Positions 8,027 through 18,321 of a stretch of DNA of 64,000 bases are shown one piece after another. The stretch spans positions 62,001 to 126,000 of the forward strand of contig JAEQMT010000066.1 of the NCBI GenBank assembly GCA_016722945.1. Reading direction: 5' to 3'. Positions within the stretch are counted from its first letter, which is position 1. Each line of letters starts with the position of its first letter. The translations under genes were made by a program, and so were the position numbers. The notes under the pieces were generated by a model, which saw nothing but the letters and a program-made list of their open reading frames with translations, was not told where the DNA came from and did no database searches. Source of the DNA: Desulfofustis sp. PB-SRB1 (GTDB taxonomy: Bacteria > Desulfobacterota > Desulfobulbia > Desulfobulbales > Desulfocapsaceae).

Positions 8027-9643
8027 ATGGAATCATTAATTCTGTTTGCCCTGGTTCTGGGTTTTCTGTTCATCGGCGTCCCCGTCGGCATTTCGCTGGG
8101 GTTGTCGTCGATCCTGTTCATCACGTTTTTTTCGCACGATTCGCTCTCATCGGTTGCCCTGCATCTGTTTGGCGCCGGTCAGCATTACACTCTGCTGGCT
8201 ATTCCGTTTTTCGTGCTTGCCTCCTGTTTTATGTCCACCGGTGGAGTGGCGCGGCGTCTGATTAAATTTGCCATTGCCAGCGTCGGCCATTTTCAGGGCG
8301 GTCTGGCCATGGCCTCGGTATTGTCCTGTATGATGTTTGCCGCTCTTTCCGGCTCATCGCCGGCAACGGTGGTGGCAATCGGTACCATCGCAATTGCCGG
8401 TATGCGTCAGGTGGGCTATTCAAAGGAATTTGCCTCCGGCGTTATTGCCAATGCGGGTACTCTCGGGATTCTCATCCCACCCTCAATTGTCATGGTGGTC
8501 TATGCCGCATCCACCGATGTCTCGGTGGGGCGGATGTTTCTGGCCGGGGTCATTCCCGGTTTGCTGGCAGGATCCATGCTGATGCTCACCATTTACATCG
8601 TTGCCCGCATAAAAAATCTGCCAGCCGAACAATGGCAGGGCTTCGGGCCGCTTTTTGACGGCGCCAAAGACGCAAGTTGGGGGTTGTTTTTAATTGTTAT
8701 CATCATGGGCGGCATATACGGTGGGGTATTTACCCCCACCGAGGCCGCCGTGGTGGCGGCGGTCTACTCCATATTCGTGGCCCTGTTTATCTACCGCGAT
8801 ATGGGGCCGCTGCAAGAGACCCCGTGGCTCATGGAGGGTGATAGCCGGGAGGCCCGGGCCGGATTCATGAGTTCGGTGTACGGGATTTCCATCTTTCTGT
8901 TCTGGATGATTCTCTCCTTCTTTGCCACCGCCAGCAACGAGTCAATTTCCCTGACCGACCGGTTTTTGGCCGGAGTACTGATCTGCGGGGCAATTACCGC
9001 AACATTTTTGTTCGGTATAAGTCGGAAGGAACAACTGACCATAGGTCCATGCATCAGTGCGGGCATTGCCGTGTGGGGCCGCAACATCGTATTGATGGTC
9101 AGGAAATTTTTACCGGCAATCTTCGGGGTGGATACCCGCAACACCATCCTGGAAGGTACCAAGACCACGGTAATGCTGATGTTCATCATTGCCAACGCGC
9201 TCCTGTTTGCCCATACCCTGTCAGCCGAACGCATCCCTCAGGAAGTGACCGAATGGATGCTGGGGGCCGGGTTCAACTGGTTCACCTTTCTCATAGCCGT
9301 TAATATCCTGCTGCTGATCGGCGGACAATTTATGGAGCCGTCCGGCCTTCTTATTATCGTTGCGCCAGTAGTATTTCCCATTGCCATGGAACTGGGAATC
9401 GATCCGATTCATCTCGGCATCATTATGGTGGTCAACATGGAAATCGGCATGATTACGCCGCCCATCGGCCTCAACCTGTTCGTGACGTCAGGTATAACCG
9501 GGATGAGTCTGACCCGGGTGGTGAGAGCGGCGCTGCCGTTTATGCTGGTGCTCATGGCTTTTCTCGTCATTGTTACCTACGTGCCGTGGATCTCCACCGT
9601 CCTGCCGTATGCCCTGATGGGGCCTGAGATCGTCACCCAATAA
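8027..9643 (+). CDS. dctM: TRAP transporter large membrane subunit, extended form (system 1)
   Basis: The ion-coupled transport subunit. It shows conserved DctM segments: LAIPFFVLASCFMSTGGV near residue 65, AALSGSSPATVVAIGT near 105, the NAGTLGILIPPSIVMVVYA loop near 145, and MEIGMITPPIGLNLFV near the C-terminus. At 538 residues it is about 110 longer than the usual 425-430. The extra sequence, about residues 255-365, adds hydrophobic segments between the two halves (FWMILSFFATASNES, ILICGAITATFLFG). The start ATG at 8027 follows a GGAGCCGAGGAAC region. The operon ends at the terminator at 9647-9685. Confidence 0.92.
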   Translation: MESLILFALVLGFLFIGVPVGISLGLSSILFITFFSHDSLSSVALHLFGAGQHYTLLAIPFFVLASCFMSTGGVARRLIKFAIASVGHFQGGLAMASVLSCMMFAALSGSSPATVVAIGTIAIAGMRQVGYSKEFASGVIANAGTLGILIPPSIVMVVYAASTDVSVGRMFLAGVIPGLLAGSMLMLTIYIVARIKNLPAEQWQGFGPLFDGAKDASWGLFLIVIIMGGIYGGVFTPTEAAVVAAVYSIFVALFIYRDMGPLQETPWLMEGDSREARAGFMSSVYGISIFLFWMILSFFATASNESISLTDRFLAGVLICGAITATFLFGISRKEQLTIGPCISAGIAVWGRNIVLMVRKFLPAIFGVDTRNTILEGTKTTVMLMFIIANALLFAHTLSAERIPQEVTEWMLGAGFNWFTFLIAVNILLLIGGQFMEPSGLLIIVAPVVFPIAMELGIDPIHLGIIMVVNMEIGMITPPIGLNLFVTSGITGMSLTRVVRAALPFMLVLMAFLVIVTYVPWISTVLPYALMGPEIVTQ

Positions 9644-9646
9644 AAC

Positions 9647-9685
9647 AAAACCGGAGGTGTCTCACGAGACACCTCCGGTTTTTTT
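9647..9685 (+). terminator. Bidirectional terminator between dctM and dapL
   Basis: A near-perfect hairpin, AAACCGGAGGTGTCT / AGACACCTCCGGTTT, with a CACG loop. T-runs follow on both strands, so it can serve the convergent genes dctM (plus) and dapL (minus). Confidence 0.9.
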
Positions 9686-9716
9686 CCTGAAAGCTACGCT
9701 GAAATTTCGCGATCAA

Positions 9717-10937
9717 TCAGAGTGCCGCTTTAATGCGCTCCATAGCCTCAGTCACGTTGGCAAGCGAGTTAAAAGCGGAAAGCCTGATGTAGCCTTCGCC
9801 GCAATGACCAAAACCGGCGCCCGGAGTACAGACAACACCAGCCTTGTTGAGCAGCATATCGAAAAACTCCCACGAATCAGATTTGCCGTCTATCCAGATA
9901 TAGGGTGAATTATCTCCGCCCGTGCAATCATAGCCAAGACTGGTCATTTCTTGGCGGATGATCTGGGCGTTGTTCATGTAGTAATCCACCAGTTCCTTTG
10001 CCTGACGTTTCCCCTCGATACTGTAGAGTGCCGTCGCCGCCTTTTGTACCGGATAGGAAACGCCGTTGAATTTGGTTGACTGGCGCCGGTTCCAGTATTG
10101 ATGAAGAAATACTTCCTCACCATCGAGATTGAAGGCGCGGCAGGTGGAGGGCACCACCGTGTAGGCGCAACGAGTGCCGGTAAATCCGCCGCTTTTTGAA
10201 AAACTGCGAAATTCCACCGCAACCTCGCGGGCGCCGTCGATCTCGTAGATGGAGTGGGGGATATCTTTATCCCTGATAAAGGCCTCATAGGCGGCATCAA
10301 AGAGAATCAGCGCTTTATTCTCATGGGCGAAGGCGACCCACTCGGCCAGCTGTTTTTTTGATATGGTGGCACCGGTGGGATTGTTGGGAAAACAGAGATA
10401 GATCAAATCCACCCGGCCTTCGGGCAGAGCGGGAATGAAGTTGTTTTCTTTCGTGGCCTCGAGATAGCTGACCCCGCCATAGCGGCCCTCATATAAAATA
10501 CCGGTGCGGCCGGCCATGATTGTTGTGTCAAGGTAAACCGGATAAACGGGATCGGGAATTGCGACAAAATTGTCGGAACCAAACAGCTCCTGAAAATTGG
10601 AGGTATCGCATTTGGCGCCGTCTGAGATAAAAATCTCATCAGCCGAAATGGGGGCGCCGAGCGCCTTGAAATCGTGCAGCGCCACCAGTTCACGCAGAAA
10701 CGAATATCCTTTTTCCGGGCCATACCCACGAAAGGTCTTTTCATCGGCCATCTCGTCGACCGCCTGGTGAAAGGCCTTGATACAGGCAGGGGGCAGTGGC
10801 TTGGTAACATCACCGATACCGAGCTTGATGACATGTTTGTCAGGATTTTGCCGCTGATATTCACTCACCCGCCTCGCGATATCGACAAAGAGATACGAGG
10901 TTTGCAACTTCTTGTAGTGCTTGTTGATGGTAATCAT
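9717..10937 (-). CDS. dapL: LL-diaminopimelate aminotransferase
   Basis: A PLP enzyme of 406 residues that converts tetrahydrodipicolinate directly to LL-diaminopimelate for lysine and peptidoglycan. The sequence carries the DapL signatures KLGIGDVTKPLPPACI, YGPEKGYSFLRE and SDGAKCDTSNFQELF. It also has the class-I aminotransferase stretch CFPNNPTGA and the PLP-lysine site FSKSGGFTGTR near residue 270. This short route is typical of Desulfobacterota, plants, chlamydiae and some archaea. The gene stands alone on the minus strand and is followed by the hairpin shared with dctM. Confidence 0.95.
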   Translation of the reverse strand: MITINKHYKKLQTSYLFVDIARRVSEYQRQNPDKHVIKLGIGDVTKPLPPACIKAFHQAVDEMADEKTFRGYGPEKGYSFLRELVALHDFKALGAPISADEIFISDGAKCDTSNFQELFGSDNFVAIPDPVYPVYLDTTIMAGRTGILYEGRYGGVSYLEATKENNFIPALPEGRVDLIYLCFPNNPTGATISKKQLAEWVAFAHENKALILFDAAYEAFIRDKDIPHSIYEIDGAREVAVEFRSFSKSGGFTGTRCAYTVVPSTCRAFNLDGEEVFLHQYWNRRQSTKFNGVSYPVQKAATALYSIEGKRQAKELVDYYMNNAQIIRQEMTSLGYDCTGGDNSPYIWIDGKSDSWEFFDMLLNKAGVVCTPGAGFGHCGEGYIRLSAFNSLANVTEAMERIKAAL

Positions 10938-11075
10938 GGAGATGTCCCGGAAGTCTGAAATAGTAGGTAGTGGGTAAGAGAATTAACAGCGCCAATGTGT
11001 ACAACAATTCTCATGTCTCTGTCAATGTGAGCGATCCACCTTGTTGTACTTTTCACTAAAATAACAAGTATCCTT

Positions 11076-11219
11076 GATGGCGTCGTAAAAACCCATATAC
11101 CAGTCATAACGGAGTTGACCCGACATTCATACTTAATTGGAAAGACTGGATTCCCGCTTTCGCGGGAATGACGATAATTAGCAATTTTGAGGTTTCTACG
11201 AGCCCATCACCCTTTGATG
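11076..11219 (-). repeat. Type-B interspersed repeat, copy B1
   Basis: One of eight copies of a roughly 135-160 bp element whose ends are inverted copies of TGATGGTGTCGTAAAAACC. The centre is the palindrome ATTCCCGCTTTCGCGGGAAT. This copy lies in the dapL upstream gap (10938-11505), which holds no gene. The rest of that gap carries copy C1. Confidence 0.85.
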
Positions 11220-11351
11220 AAATCGTAAAAAGCTAACCAATGGGGCCTTATGGCGTCATCCTAAAGGGAACGAAGTCATTTTCACGGTGACCTCGTTGGA
11301 AGTCGAACTTGCAGCTAAAGATGGATAAGTAATAAGTCTACGGAGTGGTGG

Positions 11352-11455
11352 TCATTTTGACCTCGCAGGCGTACATGTGGTACGTCGACAAGTCAAAATG
11401 ATCCCACGACGACGGAGAGCGAAGCTTTTATGACGCCATCACCCTTTGATGGTCA
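11352..11455 (+). repeat. Type-C repeat, copy C1
   Basis: A segment beginning CATTTTGACCTCGCAGGCG and ending with CCACGACGACGGAGAGCGAAG and a B-like tail (TTTATGACGCCATCA). A shorter relative lies at 52765-52853. Its function is unknown. Confidence 0.55.
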
Positions 11456-11505
11456 AACGAGCCGTTAATTCCGTTGAGCGAAGTTTTTTTGCTGAGCCCG
11501 TCGGG

Positions 11506-12534
11506 TTAGCCGGTTGCCATTTCAAGCGCGGCAGGGGAGATCACCCGACGTTTGAGCGCCTGGACGAAACACTCCGACAACACAAAGGTCAAACCGGTAT
11601 GTAGATTTGCGATAGTGTGCAGTATCCGGTGCATCCGGTATTTTTTCACCATGGCCCACAACAGTTTCGGTTCATAGTGTGGATCAACGATCAGGCGAGA
11701 TACCTCCTGAGCCGACACCAGGGCCGGATAGATGCCCTCACCGGTAATCGGTGAAACCAGACCGGCCGCTTCTCCCACCAGAAAACAACGACCAAACTGA
11801 AATCCCCGGTAATCACAATTCACCCGTGCCGCCTTTAGACTGCTGTTCCCAACATCGATCTTTTTATCAGCCAACCACTGGCTGAGCCGTGCCCTCAGCT
11901 GGACCGGGGAGAGCCCTGTACCGCACCGATATACCCCCACCGAAGCGGTGGCCGCGTGGGGAAATATCCAACTGTAGCCGCTCTGGAAACGATATGGATC
12001 GAAATTCCAGACCATTTCCGGGAATGCAGCCTCGATGGTGAACTTGATGCCGACGCCGAAATGTCTGCTGGGCACCCGGCAAAAAGAGCGAACCGGTGAC
12101 AAGGCACCGTCCGCCCCGATCAAAAAATGGTACCGCAACTCATGTTCTTTGTTATTATGGACATAGTGAACCGAGTGGTTGGTTATCGAGGTAACCCGCG
12201 CCGATTTGATAATCCGAACACCACTGGTGGTGGCCTCGCGGGCCATATGGGCGCCAAGAGCAGTCCGGTTGACGGTGGCGATCAGCGGGGTATCGTTGTG
12301 GTAGCGACAGAGCTGACGATGTGTTTCGATAACCTGGTCGGTGAAGCTCTTTTCGATGAGCTGTCGGGGGATATGTGCCAGCAGACCCTTTTCAGTAATG
12401 CCGCCGGCGCACACTTTTGGCCCAATCCGGCTATTTTTTTCAAGAAGAACGATCCGGGCGCCGCAATCAGCCAGAAGTTTCGCGCAGCGCAGCCCGCCAG
12501 GCCCGCCGCCAACCACAACGACGGTGTCGCTCAT
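11506..12534 (-). CDS. Geranylgeranyl-reductase-family FAD oxidoreductase
   Basis: A 342-residue flavoprotein with an N-terminal dinucleotide-binding fold (VVVVGGGPGGLRCAKLLADCGA) and a PKVCAGGITEKGL segment typical of the geranylgeranyl reductase/ChlP-like group. A second FAD motif is FLIGADGALSPVR, and a third is FLVGEAAGLVSPITGEGI. Family members reduce isoprenoid double bonds in menaquinone, lipids or chlorophyll. The exact substrate cannot be read here. The neighbouring sdh operon reduces or oxidises a quinone, so a quinone side-chain role is conceivable, but that is inference. ATGs at 12537 and 12534 are adjacent. Confidence 0.85.
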   Translation of the reverse strand: MSDTVVVVGGGPGGLRCAKLLADCGARIVLLEKNSRIGPKVCAGGITEKGLLAHIPRQLIEKSFTDQVIETHRQLCRYHNDTPLIATVNRTALGAHMAREATTSGVRIIKSARVTSITNHSVHYVHNNKEHELRYHFLIGADGALSPVRSFCRVPSRHFGVGIKFTIEAAFPEMVWNFDPYRFQSGYSWIFPHAATASVGVYRCGTGLSPVQLRARLSQWLADKKIDVGNSSLKAARVNCDYRGFQFGRCFLVGEAAGLVSPITGEGIYPALVSAQEVSRLIVDPHYEPKLLWAMVKKYRMHRILHTIANLHTGLTFVLSECFVQALKRRVISPAALEMATG

Positions 12535-12626
12535 CACCCGTAAAGGGCGGGAAAATGAAGCGCGGGAGTAAAATCGGCGAAAATTAGCAAGTCGATATCG
12601 CCTTGATGACGCACCACGCCGGTAGG

Positions 12627-13382
12627 CTATTCACCAAAAAGACTGCCCCTGAAGAAGTCGCGGTTCATGCGGGCGATGGAACGGATGGAGATGCCCTTGG
12701 GGCATTGGGCCTGACATTCACGCTCGTTTGAGCAAAACCCGAATCCCTCCTTGTCCATCTGCGTCACCATGGCGCGGGCCCGCTCTTTGCGCTCCGGCTG
12801 ACCCTGCGGCAGCAGTCCAAGCTGAGTAATCTTGGCGCCGGTAAAGAGCATGGCGGCATCATTGGGACAACTGGCCACGCATGCCCCACACCCGACACAG
12901 GCGGCCGAATCCATCGCCAGTTCAGCAGTTTCCGAAGAAATCGGAATGGCGTTGCCGTCCACGCCACCGCCGGTGTTAACGGAGACATACCCGCCCGCCT
13001 GAATGATGCGGTCCAGGGCGGATCGGTCCACCATCAAATCTTTGCGAATGGGAAAGGCGCGTGAGCGAAACGGCTCGATCACCAGAGTGTCGCCGCTGTT
13101 GAATGCGCGCATATGAAGCTGGCAGAGGTTGTTTAATTTCACCGGGCCGTGGGCGATCCCGTTTACCATCGCCCCGCAGGAGCCACAGATGCCCTCCCGG
13201 CAGTCGTGGTCGAAGGCAACCGGTATTTTTCCTTCGGCGGTCAACTGCTCGTTGAGTACGTCGAGCATCTCCAGAAACGACATATCGGTGGATATATCGC
13301 GCAGCAGGTAGGTCTCGAACCCGCCCAGGGCATCGTTGTTTTTCTGGCGCCAAATCTTGAGAGTAAGATCGATGGTTTTCAT
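12627..13382 (-). CDS. sdhB: Succinate dehydrogenase/fumarate reductase iron-sulfur subunit
   Basis: A 251-residue electron-transfer subunit. The [2Fe-2S] cysteines lie in [10 protein letters not shown], and the [4Fe-4S] and [3Fe-4S] ligands in [12 protein letters not shown] and CQAQCPKG. It passes electrons between the flavoprotein SdhA and the quinone pool through cytochrome b. The sequence resembles the non-classical type-B enzymes of Bacteroidota and Desulfobacterota. It is the last gene of the minus-strand order sdhC-sdhA-sdhB, with 29 bases between sdhA and sdhB. Whether it runs as SDH or FRD in vivo cannot be told from sequence. Confidence 0.95.
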   Translation of the reverse strand: MKTIDLTLKIWRQKNNDALGGFETYLLRDISTDMSFLEMLDVLNEQLTAEGKIPVAFDHDCREGICGSCGAMVNGIAHGPVKLNNLCQLHMRAFNSGDTLVIEPFRSRAFPIRKDLMVDRSALDRIIQAGGYVSVNTGGGVDGNAIPISSETAELAMDSAACVGCGACVASCPNDAAMLFTGAKITQLGLLPQGQPERKERARAMVTQMDKEGFGFCSNERECQAQCPKGISIRSIARMNRDFFRGSLFGE

Positions 13383-13411
13383 AACAAATATCTATGTATA
13401 AAATTGATGTG

Positions 13412-15337
13412 TTATTTATAGCTGCGCTGAGAAGGCGTGACATTTTCAAACACCAGTGGTTCCTGGTGCATTACCGGCTCTTCGTCTTGCTTGTATTCCC
13501 ATACGGCGACGTGGCAGTAGTGTTCGTCATCGCGCAGGGCTTCATGGTCCTCGGTCTGACTTTCCTCACGCAGGTGGCAGCCGCACGACTCGTTGCGGGC
13601 CAGGGCGTCGCGCAACATAAATTCGCCAAACTCCAGGAAATCGGCAACCCGGCCGGCCCGCTCCAGCGATTGATTAATATCGTGCGCATCACCGGGAATA
13701 TAGACTTTATTCCAGAACGATTCGCGGATCGACGGCAGCTTCTCCAATGCCTCGGTAAGCCCCGCCGCGTTGCGAGCAAGCCCGCAATTATCCCACAACA
13801 ACCTGCCAAGTTCTTTATGAACCTCATCGACTGATACCGAACTCTCGGTGCGCTTGCCACTGTTGGCAAGGATGCGGGATAAACGATCACTGACCTGCGA
13901 TTTTACTGAGCTGAATTCTACATGGTCGGTGGCAACCGGATCGAGTTTGGTGGAGCCGAAATAGTTGGCCACCGTCGTGGAGATGACGAAATAACCGTCC
14001 GCCAGACCCTGCATCAGGGCACTGGCGCCCAGCCGGTTGGCGCCGTGATCGGAGAAATTACATTCACCCAGGGCAAACAATCCGGGAATGGTGGTCATCA
14101 GATTGTAGTCAACCCAGAGCCCGCCCATGGTGTAGTGGACCGCTGGGTAGATGAGCATCGGCTCTTTCATGGGATCGACATCGGTGATCATCTCATACAT
14201 CTGAAAGAGATTGCCGTATTTCCTGAATATAACGTCTTCACCATCACGTCTGATTGCCTCGGCAAAATCCAGGTATACCGCCAGCCCCGTGTCACCCACA
14301 CCGCGGCCGGTGTCACACTGATCCTTGGCGTTTCGCGAGGCTACATCACGAGGCACCAGGTTGCCGAAACTGGGATAGCGGCGCTCCAGATAGTAGTCGC
14401 GCTCGGCTTCGGGAATCTGCGAGGGTGGCCGCGAATCACCGGGCGCGCTGGGCACCCAGACACGACCGTCGTTGCGCAATCCCTCACTCATCAGGGTAAG
14501 CTTGGACTGATACTCACCATGCACCGGGATGCAGGTGGGGTGAATCTGGACAAAGCTGGGGTTGGCGAAACCGGCGCCGCGCCGGCAGGCTCGCCAGGCG
14601 GCGGTGACGTTGCAGGCCATGGCGTTAGTGGAGAGAAAATAGGCATTGCCGTAGCCCCCGGTGCAGAGCAGCACGGCGTCGGCATGATACGTTTCCAGCG
14701 AGCCGTTAAGCATATTACGTACGACAATACCACGGGCACGGCCGTCGACGACCACCACATCCATCATTTCCCGACGATTGTACATGGTCACCGTTTTTTT
14801 GCCGATCTGCCGGGAAAGGGCGCTGTAGGCGCCCAGTAGCAATTGCTGGCCGGTCTGACCGCGGGCATAAAAGGTTCGCGCCACCTGGGCGCCACCAAAA
14901 GATCGATTGGCCAGGGTGCCGCCATACTCTCGGGCAAAGGGCACCCCCTGGGCGACACATTGGTCGATAATGTTATTGGAGACCTGAGCCAGCCGATAGA
15001 CGTTGGCCTCACGGGCGCGAAAATCGCCGCCCTTGATGGTGTCGTAAAACAGACGAAAGATGGAATCACCGTCATTGGTGTAGTTCTTGGCGGCGTTGAT
15101 CCCTCCCTGAGCGGCGATGGAGTGAGCCCGGCGCGGACTGTCATGATAGGTAAAGGCCGACACCTGATAGCCTGCTTCGGCCAAAGTCGCCGCCGCCGAG
15201 GCCCCGGCAAGACCGGTGCCCACGACGATGATCTTGAATTTACGCCGGTTGGCGGGGTTGACCAGTTTTGACGAAAATCTGTGGTTATCCCATTTTTCGG
15301 CAAGGGGCCCGGCCGGAATGTTTGCGGTAAGATCCAT
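13412..15337 (-). CDS. sdhA: Succinate dehydrogenase/fumarate reductase flavoprotein
   Basis: The catalytic subunit, 641 residues. FAD binding starts at [20 protein letters not shown]. The histidine that carries covalent FAD lies in [16 protein letters not shown]. Substrate-site segments include [11 protein letters not shown] and the long [11 protein letters not shown] stretch with [18 protein letters not shown]. Three subunits with one cytochrome b match the type-B organisation (as in Bacillus and Wolinella). It lies between sdhC upstream (62 bases) and sdhB downstream on the minus strand. Confidence 0.96.
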   Translation of the reverse strand: MDLTANIPAGPLAEKWDNHRFSSKLVNPANRRKFKIIVVGTGLAGASAAATLAEAGYQVSAFTYHDSPRRAHSIAAQGGINAAKNYTNDGDSIFRLFYDTIKGGDFRAREANVYRLAQVSNNIIDQCVAQGVPFAREYGGTLANRSFGGAQVARTFYARGQTGQQLLLGAYSALSRQIGKKTVTMYNRREMMDVVVVDGRARGIVVRNMLNGSLETYHADAVLLCTGGYGNAYFLSTNAMACNVTAAWRACRRGAGFANPSFVQIHPTCIPVHGEYQSKLTLMSEGLRNDGRVWVPSAPGDSRPPSQIPEAERDYYLERRYPSFGNLVPRDVASRNAKDQCDTGRGVGDTGLAVYLDFAEAIRRDGEDVIFRKYGNLFQMYEMITDVDPMKEPMLIYPAVHYTMGGLWVDYNLMTTIPGLFALGECNFSDHGANRLGASALMQGLADGYFVISTTVANYFGSTKLDPVATDHVEFSSVKSQVSDRLSRILANSGKRTESSVSVDEVHKELGRLLWDNCGLARNAAGLTEALEKLPSIRESFWNKVYIPGDAHDINQSLERAGRVADFLEFGEFMLRDALARNESCGCHLREESQTEDHEALRDDEHYCHVAVWEYKQDEEPVMHQEPLVFENVTPSQRSYK

Positions 15338-15399
15338 GATAGTCTTCTTATTTGTTTGATTCCAGGTTTTTCTATTTAAGCCTAATGAGGTGGGTCAGC

Positions 15400-16056
15400 T
15401 CAATGATGCATAAACGAGGCGCCGGCGCCGCTCATGAAGTAGAGCGGGATGCCGCCAAATATCACCAGAAAAGCCACCGGTACGGCAACGGTGAGGACAC
15501 TGATGGTTTTATCGTAGCGTGGGTGATTGAACCCGAAAGTCTGCATCATGGAAAAAAAACCATGGTTGAGGTGAACACCAAGGGCAATAAAGGAGACCAG
15601 ATAGAAGAGGCTGAAGAAAAATGAGCTGAACCGCTCCATGACCACCACGGAAATGGGGGTGTCGGAACCCGGTGCGAAGACAAAGGTGGTTACGTGGATA
15701 ATCAGAAACAGCAGGATAAAGAGTCCGGTGTAGCCCATGGTGCGCGACGCGAAGGTGTTCTCCGTGAGCCGTGCATACACCTCGTAGCGACCGGTACGCT
15801 GCCGTTTTTCCAGAAAGAGGCTGAGGCCGAGCACGATGTGCAGCACCAGTACCGAGCCGAGGCCGACAGAGGCCAGCAACACCAGCACCGGAAAATTGTG
15901 GAGAAAATCGGCGTAGAACTGGAAATATTTACTGCCCGCGTAGATCGCCGCGTTGCCAAAGGCATGCACGGCCAGAAAAGCCAACAGCAGCAATCCGCTG
16001 AGCGCCATGAAGAATTTTCTGCCGATAGAAGATTTACAGAAGTTGAAAAACCACAT
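15400..16056 (-). CDS. sdhC: Succinate dehydrogenase cytochrome b subunit (type B)
   Basis: A 218-residue membrane anchor with five predicted helices that binds two b-type hemes and quinone. Histidines suited as heme ligands occur in FLAVHAFGN, VLHIVLGLS, LIIHVTTF and GVHLNHGF. I chose the ATG at 16056 (MWFFNFCKSSIGRK) because AAAGG precedes it and the upstream 26 residues of open frame are not family-like. It is the first gene of the operon. No convincing promoter was seen in the AT-rich leader at 16060-16200. Confidence 0.92.
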   Translation of the reverse strand: MWFFNFCKSSIGRKFFMALSGLLLLAFLAVHAFGNAAIYAGSKYFQFYADFLHNFPVLVLLASVGLGSVLVLHIVLGLSLFLEKRQRTGRYEVYARLTENTFASRTMGYTGLFILLFLIIHVTTFVFAPGSDTPISVVVMERFSSFFFSLFYLVSFIALGVHLNHGFFSMMQTFGFNHPRYDKTISVLTVAVPVAFLVIFGGIPLYFMSGAGASFMHH

Positions 16057-16208
16057 ACCCTTTGTCCTTATGCTTGAGTTGAATGTAAAACGGTGGTCTC
16101 CTGTCGCAGCCCGTATTGTGATACAATCGCACAAAAAAGAAAAGTACTTGTTAACAGTTTCCTCATCGTTTTCCCATCATCTTCGAAAAAAATCACCGGA
16201 GCAATACA

Positions 16209-16345
16209 TGAGGCTTTCGGAAAACCCCATATCCCAGTCATACTGGAGTGTACCCGATATTCATAGTTAATTGAAATCACTGGATTCCCGCTTTCGCGGG
16301 AATGACGGCAGAAAGCAACTTTGAGGTATTTACGAATTCATCAAT
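16209..16345 (-). repeat. Type-B interspersed repeat, copy B2
   Basis: Carries the ATTCCCGCTTTCGCGGGAAT palindrome and a decayed left end (CTTTCGGAAAACCCCATAT). With A2 it fills most of the 480-bp divergent gap between sdhC and the DUF445 gene. Confidence 0.8.
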
Positions 16346-16388
16346 ACATGATGCTCCCGCAACAGCCTTGAAAGTCGGCAAGGTTTAT

Positions 16389-16530
16389 GGGTAGCTTAAA
16401 AAAATGAGAATTTTCGTTCAAGATCAAGGCGCGTGGAAAATTTTACCGCAGGCATATGGTTGATATTGCCAGGATAAAATTTTTGGAGCAACGATGAGAT
16501 TGGGCGAAAAGGCCATTTTGCAAGGTTCCC
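16389..16530 (-). repeat. Type-A interspersed repeat, copy A2
   Basis: A full 142-bp copy in reverse orientation, from GGGTAGCTTAAAAAAATGAG to CATTTTGCAAGGTTCCC. It ends 6 bases before the ATG of the DUF445 gene, so that gene has no separate Shine-Dalgarno site of its own. Confidence 0.85.
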
Positions 16531-16536
16531 TTAAAT

Positions 16537-18153
16537 ATGAATGAAATCCTGTTTATCCCATCTTCCTGGTTTAGCTATCTGGTTGTGCCGCTGGTTGGCG
16601 GCTTTATCGGTTATCTTACCAACCGTATTGCCATTCGCATGCTGTTTCGGCCCCTCAAGAAGTGGCGCATCGGGCCAATTCCGGTGCCGTTGACGCCGGG
16701 GGTGATTCCATCCAAACGTTACGAGCTGGCCGAAAATATCGGCGAGATGGTGGGGGAGCATCTGATTACCGCCGATCAGGTGAACATTGCCGTGCAGCAG
16801 CCCCAGTTTCAGGCCCACCTCTTTGTCATGATCAGTTCACGGGTGGAAGCGTATCTGAACAGTGCGGAAGCCGGTACCGCATCGCTTATCCCGGCCCCCT
16901 ATGAGCGGGCCGTTGAACTGTTCATTCGGGTCGTCTCCCGGCAGACAGCCGCCGGCATACAAGACCTGCTGCACACCACCCAGGTTGAGCAGTTGATCGA
17001 GCACAATACCCAGCAGTTTCTCGCCTCTGTAGCCGAGACACCAATAGATGCACTGGTTGACGAACGGACCAGAACCCTGAGCTGGCAGACATTTGAGACC
17101 TTTGTGCACCGTCTGTGTGCATCCCCGGCCACCGCCACCGCACTGCACACCTACCTTACCGGAACCATCCGAGACCTCTTCGAGAGTCAATTGACGGTGA
17201 CTGATCTCATCGGCGAAGAAGGGGCCCGGATGATTGCCGAGTCGGTTGGCGATCAGGCCGAGCCTCTGGTGAAAAGCGGGGTCTTGTCATTGCGTACCGA
17301 TTCCATGCGGGCCCAGGCAGTGGACACCATCTGCGCGGCGATCGACACATTCATCGAATCGCTGGGTCCGCGCGGCGCCATGCTCAAGGGGTTCATCAAT
17401 GTGGATACCCTGCGTGAACACATTGCCGGGTTTCTCAATGAGCGAGAAGATCAGGTCGCCGACTTTCTTGCCGGCGATACAATCGTTACCAAAGTTCGAA
17501 CGCTTCTGCTGGAACGTGCCAGAGCCATGCTGGCAAAACCGCTGGCGGAGTTGTGCGGCGGCCTGACTGAAACCGGCAAGGACACCTTGGCTCACACCCT
17601 TGCCGACTCCATCACAAAATTGGTGCACACGGAGCAAACCGCCGCTTTAATCACCCAAACCATCCGCACCCACCTTACCGAGCTCTACGCGCCTGAAACC
17701 ACCTCCATCGGCGGGTTGCAAAAATCACTTGGCAATCCTGACCTGCTGCATCATATCGGCCAATCCGTATCAGCCAGCCTCCTGTGTTATCTGCGCACCG
17801 ATAAAGCGCGTAACGGTATCGAAAAGCTGCTTTACTCATACATCAACTCACTGCGCAGCGCCCCGGCGGGTAAGCTGGGGGCGCTGGTTCCCCGGCGACT
17901 GCGAAACGGGCTCTATCGTTTTCTCCAGAAACAGACCACCACGCTGCTGGTCGCTGAGCTGCCGGGAGTTCTGGCCACCATCAACATCGCCAAAATTGCC
18001 ACCGACCGGATAAACACCTTTGATCTGCTGCGGATCGAACGGCTTCTCCTGCTTATCATGCAGGAGCAGTTCAAATACATAAACCTGTTTGGCGCGATAC
18101 TTGGTTTTACCATTGGCTGTGTGAATGTGTTGGTGCTGATCCTGCTGCAATAA
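16537..18153 (+). CDS. DUF445-family membrane protein
   Basis: A 538-residue protein of the DUF445 group, whose function is unsettled. The N-terminal helix region WFSYLVVPLVGGFIGYLTNRIAIRMLFRP and the PVPLTPGVIPSKRYELAENIG stretch are family hallmarks. A long charged, probably extramembrane middle follows, with tandem helical repeats (TRIADSITKL-like segments). The C-terminus ends in another hydrophobic helix (YINLFGAILGFTIGCVNVLVLILL). The start is the first ATG after repeat A2 and agrees with the family N-terminus. The gene stands alone between repeats A2 and B3. Confidence 0.88.
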   Translation: MNEILFIPSSWFSYLVVPLVGGFIGYLTNRIAIRMLFRPLKKWRIGPIPVPLTPGVIPSKRYELAENIGEMVGEHLITADQVNIAVQQPQFQAHLFVMISSRVEAYLNSAEAGTASLIPAPYERAVELFIRVVSRQTAAGIQDLLHTTQVEQLIEHNTQQFLASVAETPIDALVDERTRTLSWQTFETFVHRLCASPATATALHTYLTGTIRDLFESQLTVTDLIGEEGARMIAESVGDQAEPLVKSGVLSLRTDSMRAQAVDTICAAIDTFIESLGPRGAMLKGFINVDTLREHIAGFLNEREDQVADFLAGDTIVTKVRTLLLERARAMLAKPLAELCGGLTETGKDTLAHTLADSITKLVHTEQTAALITQTIRTHLTELYAPETTSIGGLQKSLGNPDLLHHIGQSVSASLLCYLRTDKARNGIEKLLYSYINSLRSAPAGKLGALVPRRLRNGLYRFLQKQTTTLLVAELPGVLATINIAKIATDRINTFDLLRIERLLLLIMQEQFKYINLFGAILGFTIGCVNVLVLILLQ

Positions 18154-18159
18154 ACGGTA

Positions 18160-18321
18160 GACTCGTAAAAACCCATATTCCTGTCATACCGGAATTGACC
18201 TGGCACCCATAATTAATTAAAATCACTGGATTCCCACTGCAGCCTGCCCTTGAGTGTTGTTATCGAGGGCGGGAATGACGATAGTAGGCAATTTTGCAGT
18301 TTTTGCGAGATCATCAATCAG
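18160..18321 (-). repeat. Type-B repeat, copy B3, long-arm variant
   Basis: Ends match the family, but the central palindrome is replaced by a longer arm holding GCCCTTGAGTGTTGTTATCGA. The same variant occurs in B4 and B5. The rest of the gap to 18534 shows no gene. Confidence 0.8.

Noticed and set aside
13922-14839. Long open frame antisense to sdhA (305 codons)
   Set aside because: It mirrors the codon pattern of sdhA, has no recognisable domain, and the sense strand is a clear flavoprotein.
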